Of a stretch of 64,000 nt of DNA, positions 41,901 through 53,975 are shown in pieces. The notes beneath the pieces are model-generated. The model did not search any database and had not been told where the DNA came from. It was given only the letters and a program-made list of their open reading frames with translations. The position numbers and the translations under genes were made by a program. The DNA is from Scortum barcoo (taxonomy: Eukaryota; Chordata; Actinopteri; Centrarchiformes; Terapontidae). Location of the stretch: NCBI GenBank assembly GCA_023238725.1, contig CM041538.1, forward strand, positions 14,010,880 through 14,074,879, written 5' to 3'. The stretch's first letter is position 1, and every line of letters starts with the position of its first letter.

Positions 41901-42325
41901 AAACAGTTGTGTTATTCATATACAGAAACAGTAAAAAAACAATGTAAACAGAGAGTACCTCAGAGTGAGAATAAAAGAAAGAGCCGATCACATAAACAAA
42001 ACAAGTGTAAAGGCACTATATTTGCAGTGCAATCAGCTCCACAGGATTTACATATGGTTGTCTGGCTGTTTCAAGAAGGCTTTTGGTGGATGATGTGGTT
42101 GAAGATTGTTATCTGTCTACACAGGACATCAAAAAACTAGGAAAAGCACCAGATCTCTGCAATTTCTGTAAATACTTTTGCACTTAGATACTGTTACATA
42201 TGTCCATTTCAACAAAGTGTGCAATTGGGTGAGTAAGAAACATTCACTTTTCTGAGCTGCATCTTCTCAGCAATTCAGCAGAATAAAATAGATCAAAGTT
42301 TCTTGACGGTTTTGCATGCTCTTAC
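38953..42325. other. ATP13A3 5' intron, no gene seen
   Basis: Non-coding sequence between the start-codon exon and the untranslated exon. It holds short CA runs (40021-40030, 40687-40710, 41220-41236) and the G-run cluster at 40809-40838. Confidence 0.45.
40809..40838 (+). other. G-run cluster, possible G-quadruplex
   Basis: Four or more runs of four to eight G separated by one or two bases on the plus strand, in the ATP13A3 5' intron. Confidence 0.6.
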
Positions 42326-42406
42326 CTTGAGAGCCAGGGACACGATGCCCCAGGCGGTCCTCCTCCCTGCAATTAGCTTGCTCTCTCACCACACCAACCT
42401 GGAACC
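42326..42406 (-). other. Candidate ATP13A3 untranslated exon
   Basis: An 81-base block with a good acceptor (GTTTTTCAG) and a strong donor (CAAG|GTAAGAG) on the minus strand. It contains no ATG, as expected for a 5' UTR exon. No transcript evidence is available here. Confidence 0.5.
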
Positions 42407-45400
42407 CTGAAAAACAAAGAAAATCCCAAACAATGCACATTACAAAACAGCCTTCCAAAACTCCAAGTCTTTCCACTGACCTGACTGTGATAACTTGGAG
42501 CTTAACTGGGAGACAGACTTTCACAAAACAGTAACATATCCCAAGGAAAAAAATCGTTAATGTGTACTGAGCTGGAGCAATACAAGGTAACACAAAGGCA
42601 CACGCCAAGGTGTTCACTGGTAGAAATTTTTATACTCAATTTGTCTGTACTTTGCAAGAACTGAAAACAGCCATTTCTCAAGTATGAATTCAATAAGATG
42701 GTGGAAATTTGCTCTAGATTTCCCCTGAAAGACCAACGATGGTGAACTGTTTGAAGTTCAGTGTAAAATAAACAAATCCAACAACAATCTGTCGGCACTG
42801 TGGAATACCCCATGAGGGCATACCAATGCCACAGTAATGCAGATTTTTGGACAAGATTTAGAGACACATTGTCCCCTCCCCACTAGCTCCTGTGGACTTC
42901 TGCTGTTGCAAATCCTGTCCCCACCCTGTTCATTTTACACTTCATTTCCACTAATTATTTCCCACACTGGGTATTCCAGGTATCAATGTGATGAGCTAAG
43001 CTTTGAGCAAATAATCGTGACCTCATGCTGAAATGGCTGCAATATACGAAAGAGCTATCAGGTGATTCCTCCTGACTCCCATACACTCACAAGGCTTGTT
43101 GTCCCTTTCCCATCCACATGCCAAATGGTATGATAAATCTGCCCTTTCCCCCCCCATTAGAAACAGTTGCGAAAACAACCACAACAGTTAAGTCTCCTGT
43201 TATGAACACGAGGATGACAGGAGAAACCACTGTATTTACTGGAGAATAGACGACCCTGGTTGGGCCTCTAACAGTCAGCATGACTTCAGAGATATTTATA
43301 GATTCCCCCAGCCCAGCCTAAAGCCACATTGTTGTCTCTCATTTGATTAGTCTGCTATTGTATTAATAAGCAGTGCTGGCTAGGGCAAAAAAAAAAAAAT
43401 TCAGGCAGCTGTTGATCTTTTTTCAAACTACAAGATTAAACATGACAATCATCAGTGTTCCTGGAAAGCAAATGTATGATGTTGGAGAAAAATCCACTTC
43501 GTGTATCAAACCGCAACAGAAGCATAAACATAAACAGCTATACAAAAGTAGATCTGGTTCTATGATCAAGTTTGGCTTTTACACAGCCAAATGGCACTTG
43601 TGTTATGAGGTGATTACCTCATTATTAATTTATTTAACTGTGGCTGTGAGCTCTGACTCTCCAATTCATCAACTGCTTTCAACCTGCCATCAGCGATACG
43701 TTGATCAATGTTAGCAAATGGAGCTTTTACAAATTCAATGTGCCATATACAAAAGTAATGTTTGTAGAACAGTGGGAGCAAAAGACTACAACTAATATGT
43801 ATTATCTTCACTGTTTAATCTGTTGCTTATTTTTAATGCTGGTCAATACGCAATTTGTACATTAAAAAGGTTAGAAACACTGACAAATGCCCAATATCTC
43901 CAAAGAATACCTTCTTCAAATTGCTTGCAGTCCAAAACCCAAAGATATGTAGTTTACCATCAAATAAGACTCATTTGAGAAGCTGAATGCAGAAAATGTT
44001 TGGCAACTTTATTTAAATAATGATAGATGATGGCAGCTTAACTTCCTGTTTCTCAGCTTATTGATTAAACAACTTCTGGTTTTATCTGTGATTCTCAGTT
44101 TAGATTGATCTAAAAAAAAATAATAATAACGCTGTCATGCATCACTGTGAGACAACAGTAACATAGGCTTAGACTCACACTTCATGTCCTGTGCATGCCT
44201 GCTATGAGGATGGACAAAGACTTGATATCATCGCTTTCTAATTATTATCTGCACACACCTGAACTGCCTTTCGAATGAGGCTGCAGCAGTTCAAACACTT
44301 GCCGTGAGAGCCTGAACATGAGCGAAGCAAAAATAGACAAATAAATAACTAGACTAGACATATTCTCCTTTCGCTTTCTGCCCCGTTCTTCAACACACAG
44401 ACAAAAAAGGAAAAGTGAACAATGGGCCATGACCTAATGACAGAGGTCTATAATTCATGGAAGCATTAGGAGGAAAAAGTGTTTTGCTGCCATCATACTC
44501 TGCACTCAATGCGCTTTCTTTATCACTTCCCCTCCCACTCATGGGGTATTATAGCCAAGCTTTGTTCCCCTATCACAGCCCAATCAAGCCGTTTATCACT
44601 GCGGACACTGGCCTTACTAAAAATCTATGACCACCTGCCCTTCCTCTGCTGTCTGAACAGTCAAAAAGAGAGAGTCCACCATCTCTGATAACCTAATTAA
44701 GCTGACAAATCCCTTAACAATTCGCCAAAGGAAGAAAACATACGTCTCACAAAATGTTATCATTTTATATCATGTTAACGCATACAGTGCGGATGTGACA
44801 AGACAACGATCACACAACCACTTCCAGTTTAATATGTTTAAACAAAAAGCTAACAGGACACGTACGCAGTTAACTGTTCAGAGTTTCCTGCTTTTTAAAC
44901 TTTAAATGTAGTTCAAGCTTACTGAATTATTTAATCATCTGGTCAAACTCACCTTTCGATGCAACAAACATCCACAACTCTGACAGATAATCCAGAGCAT
45001 CGACCTCAAAATGCATGTACGTGCAGGTTCTGTACGTTTTAAGATGACGTACACACACTTTATATCATGGACAAGTGAGAAGGACTGTTGACATTAAAAG
45101 GCGACTTTGATTGATCGATGCAGAGTAAAAAAAGGAATTAACATGAATAAGATCAGGGACTGGAGGAGGACAAAAAAAGATGTACAAGGACTGAGTCTGT
45201 GTGAAAGTGTGAAAGAAAAATGGGAGGGAAAAGTGCTGGGAAAAAAAAACAATAATCCTACAGATCAAAAGTGTGCTGAGTTTTAAGTCAGACCGCATGC
45301 TCTTGGATTAACGGTGGCACAGCTTGACAGTCTATAAAAAACTGCCACTGTGCAAGAGATCAAAACACGTTTTTTTTCTTCACTGAGCGGCTGATTGGTA

Positions 45401-47393
45401 CATAACGGCCCTGGGTGAGAAATAAGATTTCTATGTGGATGTGACAGATTATTGAATTATTCAAAATGTCCTTATTTATGAGCAAGATTAACTCATAATC
45501 TCTGTATTAGGGCAAACCAAGATGAAAGACATAAATCAGCTAAAATCTATTACAATCATACACACGAGAAATAGGTGATGAAAATGAATATAATTCAAAT
45601 TCTTTCATCACTGCCCAAGGCAAACACACCAGAGACAGCTAATGTTCCTATCTTGCCTCATACAGATTACATACAAACAGACACAAGCTAATAAAACAGA
45701 AGTATGCTTTTGAGTTGTTGCTTTTTATGTTTCATATGTCCACAGGAGAAGGCAGAAGGAAGATTTTCAGTTGCTTCTTGCTACACAGCGTCTCATACAG
45801 TTTTGCAACCTCCAAACAAACCGCTGTGTGACCAAGCGGGGCTGCGTCACAACTGTGAAATCAGATAGATTAGTTGTGCTAAAGGAAACTGATGTTGTCA
45901 CTCGTCAATTATTTCAGGTGTGAGTAATGCATGTAAAATTGGCTGCTTCGTTATCTAATCTAATCTAATCTCTTCAGCTGTTCCATGATCATCATCATGA
46001 GTAGCTTTTTATGGCACGATCGGTCCAGAGCTCTCTGTCGCGGATTGCCTCTGACAGCAATCCAACACGCCCGGACGGCTGCTGATAAGGGCGAGCTGGG
46101 GCCAAAAGCATGGGACACGCCACAAAAACTATGAATGATGGTCCTCTAGACATGTCCCAACAGCACCTGACAACCAAGAGTCAACATCCTGAGGGCTGCA
46201 GTGTGTAAGCACCCGCATACAGATTTGTAAGGGATTTAAAGTTTTACAGGGGCCCAGCTATACAAAGCCTTAATAGTCCTCAACAACACCTTAAAATCAA
46301 TAAGTACCTGAATATTTGGACAGGCCCGATTTACACTATTACTCAAATCAGGAAAGTTCGATCAGTGATGGGCTCAGTCCATCAGCGATGCCCGATATTC
46401 AACCAGTTGTACAACTCTCAGGTTTGCATTACTGTGTTAAATTTCACAGTTGTTCCTGTTTTCATTTGAAGTGTTTCATCTCACTTCCACTGATCCGCTG
46501 GTTTGTCCTAGTCTTGTTGGAGGCAAACCGCTAGACCGGCACTAAAAAGATGTGTTTCTCCATCACGCTGCTCTGGGGCTCCCACACCAAATAGTGTTTG
46601 GCTGCTGAGGGCACTTTTACCATGTCAGGATATTTCTCGTCTGCACTCTGAATTAACACTGGCAGGCCTTCCATCACAGGCTGCTGTCTTACAGCTCACC
46701 TGTGAAAAGTCTTGAGGTTTAGCTCAAAGGCTCTAGGAATATTGGCGCCCCGCTCTCTAAACTGAGACTGAACTGCTTCCAAATCTTTAGTTTGGACAAC
46801 ACCTCAAGCCCTCCGAATAGTCAGAGGTGAAAAGGGCAAGTTCAATTCCTTGACTCCAGGAATCAAGATGATCACAGATGTGTAACAAGGACAAGCTAAA
46901 CTTTACCCTCAATGATACTCACAGGACATGAGACACAGTAAGAAAGCTTAGCTCAATTCAAAATTTCCAACTTTGTCCTAAGACATGTGTACAGCAAAAC
47001 CAAAGCATTAATACAGTGTGTCTATGAAACCTGATCCTGGGCCCCACCGATGAAGAAACCACGATGAAAAAAAAAAAACAACAAAAAAACCCCTCATGGA
47101 TGCAGATCTTAAAACAGTCCCACTTATCTCGTATTAGACTTAAGTCCAACAAAAGAAGGAGACACTCAAACCAAAGAGTAGACCCTCAATGATTATTTGA
47201 TTAATTGATAGACTGGACATTTTTCAAGCAAAAGCATAAAAGATTCTCTGGTTCCAGCCTCTCAGTTTGGAGGATTTTTTCTATTTTATACCACTGTAAA
47301 CTTAATATGTGTGAGTCCTGGACCATTTGAAGAGGGAACCTTGGACTCTGAGAAACCGGGATGGGCCTTTTATAGACTATGGGTCATATGATT

Positions 47394-47419
47394 GATGATA
47401 TGATAATGATCATATCATC
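47394..47419. repeat. Perfect 11-bp inverted repeat
   Basis: GATGATATGAT and its exact reverse complement separated by four bases, inside the ATP13A3 5' intron. It is AT-rich and could be chance. Confidence 0.8.
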
Positions 47420-50400
47420 TTTTTCTAAAAGTTCATCAATCCACACCAAGACATTTAGTCTCTCATCAATTACCAACACTTTTTCTACACATAAAGTTTA
47501 GATGTTTTTCTTTTGCATGCGTAATGTGGCACGATGCAATGGGCACAATTTTACCTGTACTCTCATTATGTTGTGAAATATATTCATCAGGATGCAGTTT
47601 TACTATGACGAAAGATTAAAACAAAGTAAACAAATAAAAACATTCAAATGAATCAAACAAAAGAATTAAAACATTTCATGTTAATTTTTCTGTTTTAATT
47701 TTCTAATGACAAATGAATCAAGTCTTTATTCAGCTCTAGTTTTAGAGATTCAGATTCAGTGGATGATCTGCTTACACATAATTGTTGAAATGTGAGGACT
47801 TGTTGACTCATCGGTTGGGCATCTCTCTGACTGTTGTGCAGACCTCTTGAGTTTATCACAAAAGTTGCAAAGTGATGTCTCCTATTTTCCCTATGAATGA
47901 CAAACAGACCAGGGATTCATCACTTAGGTATTTCACTCAAGCAGTAGTTCCAGCTTACTCCAAACTTTTGTAACGTGATGGTTAAATTAATATGGAAACC
48001 TCAGCTTATCACTACTATATTGTGGTTGTACTGGTTAACGCGTGTGAGTGGGAAGCTTTTCTTCATATGGACTGTAAGAACAACAACCAAACACTGCGTG
48101 GGGATATATCATTCCTTTCAGCTTAAAGGTCACATTCCCATTAAAGCCACACAAACTAATTATCTCCTAAGCCTGTGGCAGCATAAAAGACACAAATGCC
48201 AGCCGACCATCCCTCTTAATATATAAACATAAAGAGAAGCAAAAAGAGAAGAGACGATGAATGAAGTTGTCCTGAGCTGCTCTGTACAATTTGTATTTGT
48301 TTTCCAGGAACAAACTTGAAATCGATAAGGACATTTTAAAATTGATTTGTGTTGGCTATATAAAGCCCAATTCCCTTCAGATCTTTTGTTTAAGGACACC
48401 TTTTGTAGTCCAGGTATGTCAGCCATGCTGTGGCACCAATAACTATATAGCAGCCAGCAGTGACAGCGCAGCCACAAGCAATGTTGGTACAGCCACTGAA
48501 AATCAATCTCCACAAACTGATCTAGTGTTCACAAAGGGAGTGATTCTCTTTGCTATGACACGCTTAAATCATCCCATCTGTATTTGGAAGTTACATGGAC
48601 ACCATCTGTGTATAACCAAGGTGTGACAAGTGAGTTTAGACACCTGGACTGAACAACAAAGTCATTTTTTTTGTAATTGAAAAGTGTCCGTCCAAAGAAT
48701 ACAAGAACGGCATTGAATGCGCACCGAAGTAAAGACAAGCCAGTGATAAGAAAATGAAAAGGATAAATGGAATATGGTGCAGATATTCAGCCAACAGTGA
48801 GGAGGTCTGTAATGAGGCCTATGACAACTCTGAAGGATCAGAAACATTGTGCATTCAACAGCTGTTACACCTGGTGCCTCACCAGTTGCACCTTAAGGGT
48901 ACATTTTCAAAGAGAAAAGGCACATTTGCAAAAATCTGTGGCAGGACACTCAAAGTATTTGAGTCCAGATGTGCAAAACTAAGACCTGTACAGAGAATCA
49001 CGTGGATCCTGTTTCCATAAAAGTTTGTGCTGCCAGCACTTTGACAAAACTCTGACACTGTATTTAATTCAATGTTGAACATTCATTTAAGCATTTATTT
49101 AAATGTGTTACTATGATAGTCACTTTCTTCAATCATATACTGATTAGAAGTGTATGATGCATTTTGTAAATTTGTAAAGATGCTTTCCTAATAAACAGTG
49201 TGCTAATTAATACCCATTTGAGTACAATCAAAATACACACATGACTATTTTTATCTTCAATTAACTTTATTAATTTGCACAAACTATGAGCATCAGATTA
49301 GCGTAGCAGCTGGAACAGAAGATGCAGGTTACCGTGAGCAGACCGGTCAGCCAGGAGGAACTGACAGGACCAGCCACAGCAACTTTTTCATACAGATGCA
49401 GTTTTGATACAACACTGGGCACTAACTCACCTACTCTGGTTCACTCATTGCTGGCTACTCTTTGACTTGCACATGATAAATGATGAGAGTCATGGACAAT
49501 CTAACCAGGCAGGTTTCATACAGTTTTATTTTTCATTTTGGAGTCAGCTGCATCAACATTACTTTGGTTGCTGAACACCACACTGTTTTCTTTTTAATGT
49601 CCCGTAAAGGTACGCCTCTCGATAGCAACTGGATTGATTTTTTTTATTAAATGAACTGTCAAAACAGCTGATAACATCCAGTATGAATTATTGATGCAAA
49701 AACAAACTAGCGTACGGTCTTTAAGTACACGATTAGCTATATTAAAAAGGCATCTCGTTACATGTTACTGAAGTTGTCGGCTGTTTTACAGGCTGTGCGA
49801 TGAAAGCTTGCCAGGCTTTTGCTGCTTTGGCCTGACCTGTGTACAGCCCATCCAACGACCTGTTGGTGGAGACCAGAGCAGACAGACAGGTGTTTGAGGG
49901 GAAATGAGGCAAAGCTGACAGGAAAGGAGGCGCGTACACCAAAAACAGGTTACACATTCACCAGTGCTAACATTTGTGACAATGAAATGACTGCCTTCAG
50001 CACAAGGAAGACAACTCAAAATGATTGTTAGCAACCAAACTGATGAGAGAGTCTTAAGCCAATTAAGGAGGCAAAACACATCTACGGCATGTGTTAATGG
50101 TGTATCTACACTGTGACGGGGTGTGTGTTTTCAGCAGTTTAAACCTGATTTATGCTAAGTAACGTTGACCACGTATAAATATAGATGTCCAGTTTATGAC
50201 CGTGAATCGTGGCTAAATATGAGCCGCAGGGGAAGACTAGGAGACGTTACTGGCTAGCCGGCTAATGTTAGCAAATCTCCATTGTTGGCCGGCTCCCCTC
50301 TGTCCTTTTACTAACACCGTCCATGTGTCCTCCCCCGGTCCCACCCGCCCTGCTTTCTGTTTTCGGACACCACCGGAGCGGGACGGCGTTTCGATGGCAA

Positions 50401-50493
50401 CCCCCGCCGCCCGTTTCTCCAGCTAACGCTAGCCGCTAGGTAGCATCTGACACATGGGTGGCGAAGAAGATGATGATGATGACGGCGACGAAG

Positions 50494-50497
<4 letters not shown>

Positions 50498-50549
<52 letters not shown>
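50498..50549. repeat. CA then GA microsatellite
   Basis: (CA)n followed directly by (GA)n, about 25 bases inside the presumed first intron of ATP13A3. Confidence 0.95.
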
Positions 50550-50600
50550 CGATTTGGAGGTAGCACACACTCACCCAGAACCACCTGGACACGCTGAAGA

Positions 50601-50615
50601 TCACCTTCGAGTCAT
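50601..50615 (-). CDS. Five-codon upstream ORF in ATP13A3 leader
   Basis: In the likely first exon the minus strand reads GCCATGACTCGAAGGTGA, that is Met-Thr-Arg-Arg-stop. Its context has G at -3. It lies 26 bases before the donor, so the stop is in the same exon. It is a possible translation regulator only if transcription starts right of 50615. Confidence 0.4.
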   Translation of the reverse strand: MTRR

Positions 50616-50905
50616 GGCGGGGGCGAGAGCAGCTGTTATCTGGAGGGACGCGTCGTCGGAGAGAGAGGAGGGCAAAGTTTGTTAGAGGTGGAGGTGGTGG
50701 TGGTGTGGAGGGGGAAGTGAGGCTCCCCGTGTGTTGACAGCTCCGTGGGACAGATTGAGTACTACAGCAGCCTGAACCGGCCTCGACTGGCTGTGTGACG
50801 ACGGGATGTGACGTGGGCGACGTGGGCGGCGGCGTCCACGCGCCAACCCCGGAGCGGATTGTTGTTATGCCCGTAAAAGAAAAATAATGCTCATCGATCA
50901 ATCAC

Positions 50906-52225
50906 AGGCCCGCTCGCTGTCGTGTGTCCGCAACACAGCAGCAGCACGGGCGCATGGTGGAGAGGGGGGAGTCGTTCAAGATTCAGGATATTTATTGTCA
51001 CAACAATTACATGGAGGCACATTGTTGATAATGGAATTCTAACAATGCTAAAAAAAAAAAAAAAAGTACAGTAAAAGAAGAAGTTAAGACATGGGATATC
51101 AAATAAAGATGAACTACTAATAATACGATAAGATAAAATAAATCTATCCCACTGAGGTAAAATATGTAAAACAGAATATGAGTTGAAAATGCTGTTCTAT
51201 TGCATTGTATTGTATATTCTGTTGAATATTTGTATATCTCTTCTAGTTGTATATTTTTATATTTTCTTAGATGTAAATTTATATTTTAATTGTTTAATTT
51301 ACATTTTAAGTCTATATCTATTACCCTATTAGTACTCCTGTACTGTACTTTGAGTGTTTCTACTCCTGTTAATATTTTTGAGCAATGTTTGTAGGGAGCA
51401 AGAGATTTAAGAATTTCATTGACAATGACTATGTGATGTTAATTATTTTTCTTGAATCTTGAATCTTGTACACATGGAAATGTAACACTGTTGAGGCGTG
51501 GGTGCAGATGTGACAAAATTGAGGCAGTGATTAAATTTTTAGCAACAGCTGAGCTGTGTATGACCACATGGGCACATGTTGGTGAGATGATCATTCCATA
51601 TTCAAGCTTTATTTAAATCTCACGTTCCTCCCAACAATGCTAAAAAAAGTAGTATATAGAAAATCACAGATGTAAAAATGAGAAGACATATGATGCCAAA
51701 TACAAAATTTACAAAATAAATAATAATCAGAAACTATATTTTGAGGAAGCTGTGAAGATAAGGCCTGTTCACTGCTGCGTGTCACTGCCATGAGTCAAGG
51801 ACAAAAATAGTAACCTATTAGGAAGTTCTATATTTCCTCTTAGTCATTTGTGATTTTGGACTAGTTTCAAAGTTCTTCACAAGTCCATCATACATAACTG
51901 ATTAAGAAAGCTATAAAAAAAAAAGTCAATGGCCTGTTCACTGTCATGTGTCACTGCTATGACTGGTGGTGGTGAAGCGATCATTCAAGATTAAAGATGT
52001 TTATTGTCATGTGTACAACAATTACATGGAAACAGGTGTTAATTAAACTTTTAAATCTCTGGCTTGTCTCAACAATGATAAAAATATATATAAAAAGTAA
52101 AAGTAGGAGTTAAGACATGGGATATACAATAAAATATACCCCACTTGATTGATTGTGATGACAGCTCCATTATTAAAAAATAGTTACTTAATAGGAAGCT
52201 TTAGGAATTGAGAGTTTTTCAATAA
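50906..52225. repeat. Cluster of three diverged repeat units
   Basis: Three related blocks start near 50906, 51575 and 51928. Shared strings include GGCCTGTTCACTG.CATGTGTCACTG, TTCAAGATT.A.GAT.TTTATTGTCA, ACAACAATTACATGGA, CAACAATG.TAAAAA and GTTAAGACATGGGATAT. The segment ending 51470 carries CTTGAATCTTGAATCTTG, the inverse of the TTCAAGATTCA start at 50974, so inverted ends frame a ~500-base piece. It resembles common short interspersed repeats of fish genomes; the family could not be named. No coding frame was seen. Confidence 0.65.
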
Positions 52226-53909
52226 CAACTAGGTATTCATTAATCAGCTTTCACTTCCTGATTTATTACAATTATTCTCGGCAACTATTTAGTATTGTGT
52301 TACTCCTGAACATTTTTCCCCTCTTCTCCCTCCTCCCCCCCCGGCCCTGCAAGGTAAACAAAATGTCCCGCGGGCTCAGATCACCCTGCATCTTCCACCA
52401 TGTCCTCTGCAGTGAAGCGATCTCTGACGTACGGGCCAAGAAAAACACAAAGGCCCGTTCCCCACTGCTGCTTCAGATGTGCTAATCCAGGCTCTTCATC
52501 ACCTGCAAACAGAATTCCACCTTTTTATATGGGACACACAGTTTGTTTTACTTTGTCTCAGAAGGGGCAGAGATGAGGCCCACAGATGGAGCAAAGCTAG
52601 CTCAGCATTCAACATCAGACGGCTTTAATGGAGTTCAAATGCATCTTTTTTCCTTCTCTAAAGTTTACTGGCTCTGTTGGGAAACACAGATGAAAAACAG
52701 CAGCTCGTGTTTTAGTCTGTTTCCAAGATGTTTTATTTCTCAGCTGTACAGTTGAGGACATTTATTGTGAAATGTGAGCTCCAGTTAAACTACAACTACG
52801 TGTGTAATGATTGATCTTTCTATTCAGTGTCTCAGGTGTCAGGCCTCTTTATCAAGCTATACACATGGGAGGTGTTCCTGCCCATCAGTAACATTAGACT
52901 GGCCTCAGGAACAGCTTTTCATTCTGCATTCATTAATTAAATCCTAAATGTATTAAAGACAAAACAGTTAAAGCAACATAAATATATATGAAGCTCTGAC
53001 CAAATATAAGATGTCAAATGTATTTCCAGTATTAGTTGGGCTGGACAATAACATTATCAGGATATTAATTCAGTGACATGATAAATCACACATAAAGTAA
53101 TCAAACTATGTTGAAAGCAATTCATGGTTTTTTAGTATTATGCAATACATGACACAATTCTTCATATGTGTCAAACAAAAACTGTTTAAGTTTAAGATTA
53201 CATCATTTCAATATGAGGTTGGCAATATTCATTAAAACAGGTAAATTATCTGTCAGCCATGTTTACAGGCCAAACAAGGTGTTGAGTTACATTAATTTCT
53301 ACTGCTGATATCAGCAACTGTTCCACTTCATTAGTTGTTTCCCAGTCATTTGTCTCAGACGGACATGTCACTTGAGGAAATGTAACAGGGAGGAGAAAAA
53401 TGTGTTTCATAACTTCACTCTAATCTGTGTATTGTTGCATTATCAGGTTTTAGGAAGTCCCTTCAGTAAAAAATGCCCCGGTCCAGCATAGTCATCTAAA
53501 CCACGGAGCAGGCAGATGGACAGAAGTCGGAGGGATGATGGAGACCACGGAGGAGCCCTGGCCGTCTAGTCTGCTGCTTATCTGCTCCGCCGGGCCTTTT
53601 CCCAGTCCAGCCCTGATAACCCGGGTCGACTAGCAAAATACAGGATATGACCCAATAACCTTGCAAAGGAGCAGGGGCGCAATATTGTTTTATTAGGGGA
53701 GGTCTTTTCTGTAAACCTTCCTTTGCGAGTCTCAGGTCTCAGAGGGTTTTGGGAATGCAGTCAGGATAGTTTTGACAGTGGCTGTAGCAGTTACATCTGT
53801 GGCCATCTGTACCAACTCTGGCTGGTCCAGGTGTTGGGACAGATGCAGTATATTACACACAAACATGAACTAAACTGTAAAGCAAGGCAGATGACAGGTA
53901 TTTACACTT
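52226..53909. other. Intergenic, nothing recognised
   Basis: Mixed-composition spacer between the repeat cluster and the TMEM44 3' end. Open frames are short and unsupported on both strands. Confidence 0.5.
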
Positions 53910-53915
53910 TTTATT
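53910..53915 (-). terminator. Poly(A) signal of TMEM44
   Basis: The minus strand reads AATAAA about 60 bases after the TMEM44 stop codon. A very short 3' UTR is implied. Confidence 0.5.
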
Positions 53916-53975
53916 ACAGCTCAAATTAATGTACCAGTGTGCATCACATCATTAATTGCGAGCCCCACTTCCTTT

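Larger units (their letters stand above)
42407..50574. other. Long 5' intron of ATP13A3
   Basis: About 8 kb of AT-rich sequence with no convincing exon. A stretch near 46230-46330 looks like a decayed interspersed repeat but could not be assigned. No RNA gene was seen. Confidence 0.45.
50300..50900 (-). promoter_or_regulatory. CpG-rich promoter and first exon of ATP13A3
   Basis: The only strongly CpG-rich block between TMEM44 and the ATP13A3 coding exons. On the minus strand a strong donor, TTCTGG|GTGAGT, ends a likely first exon at 50575. The transcription start is not resolved, but probably lies between 50650 and 50850. The block also contains a CA/GA microsatellite just inside the following intron. 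Confidence 0.55.

Noticed and set aside
50311..50901. 196-codon minus-strand frame in the CpG-rich block
   Set aside because: Composition-driven (GC-rich, CA repeat inside); it crosses a strong donor and has no family match. Better read as promoter plus first exon.
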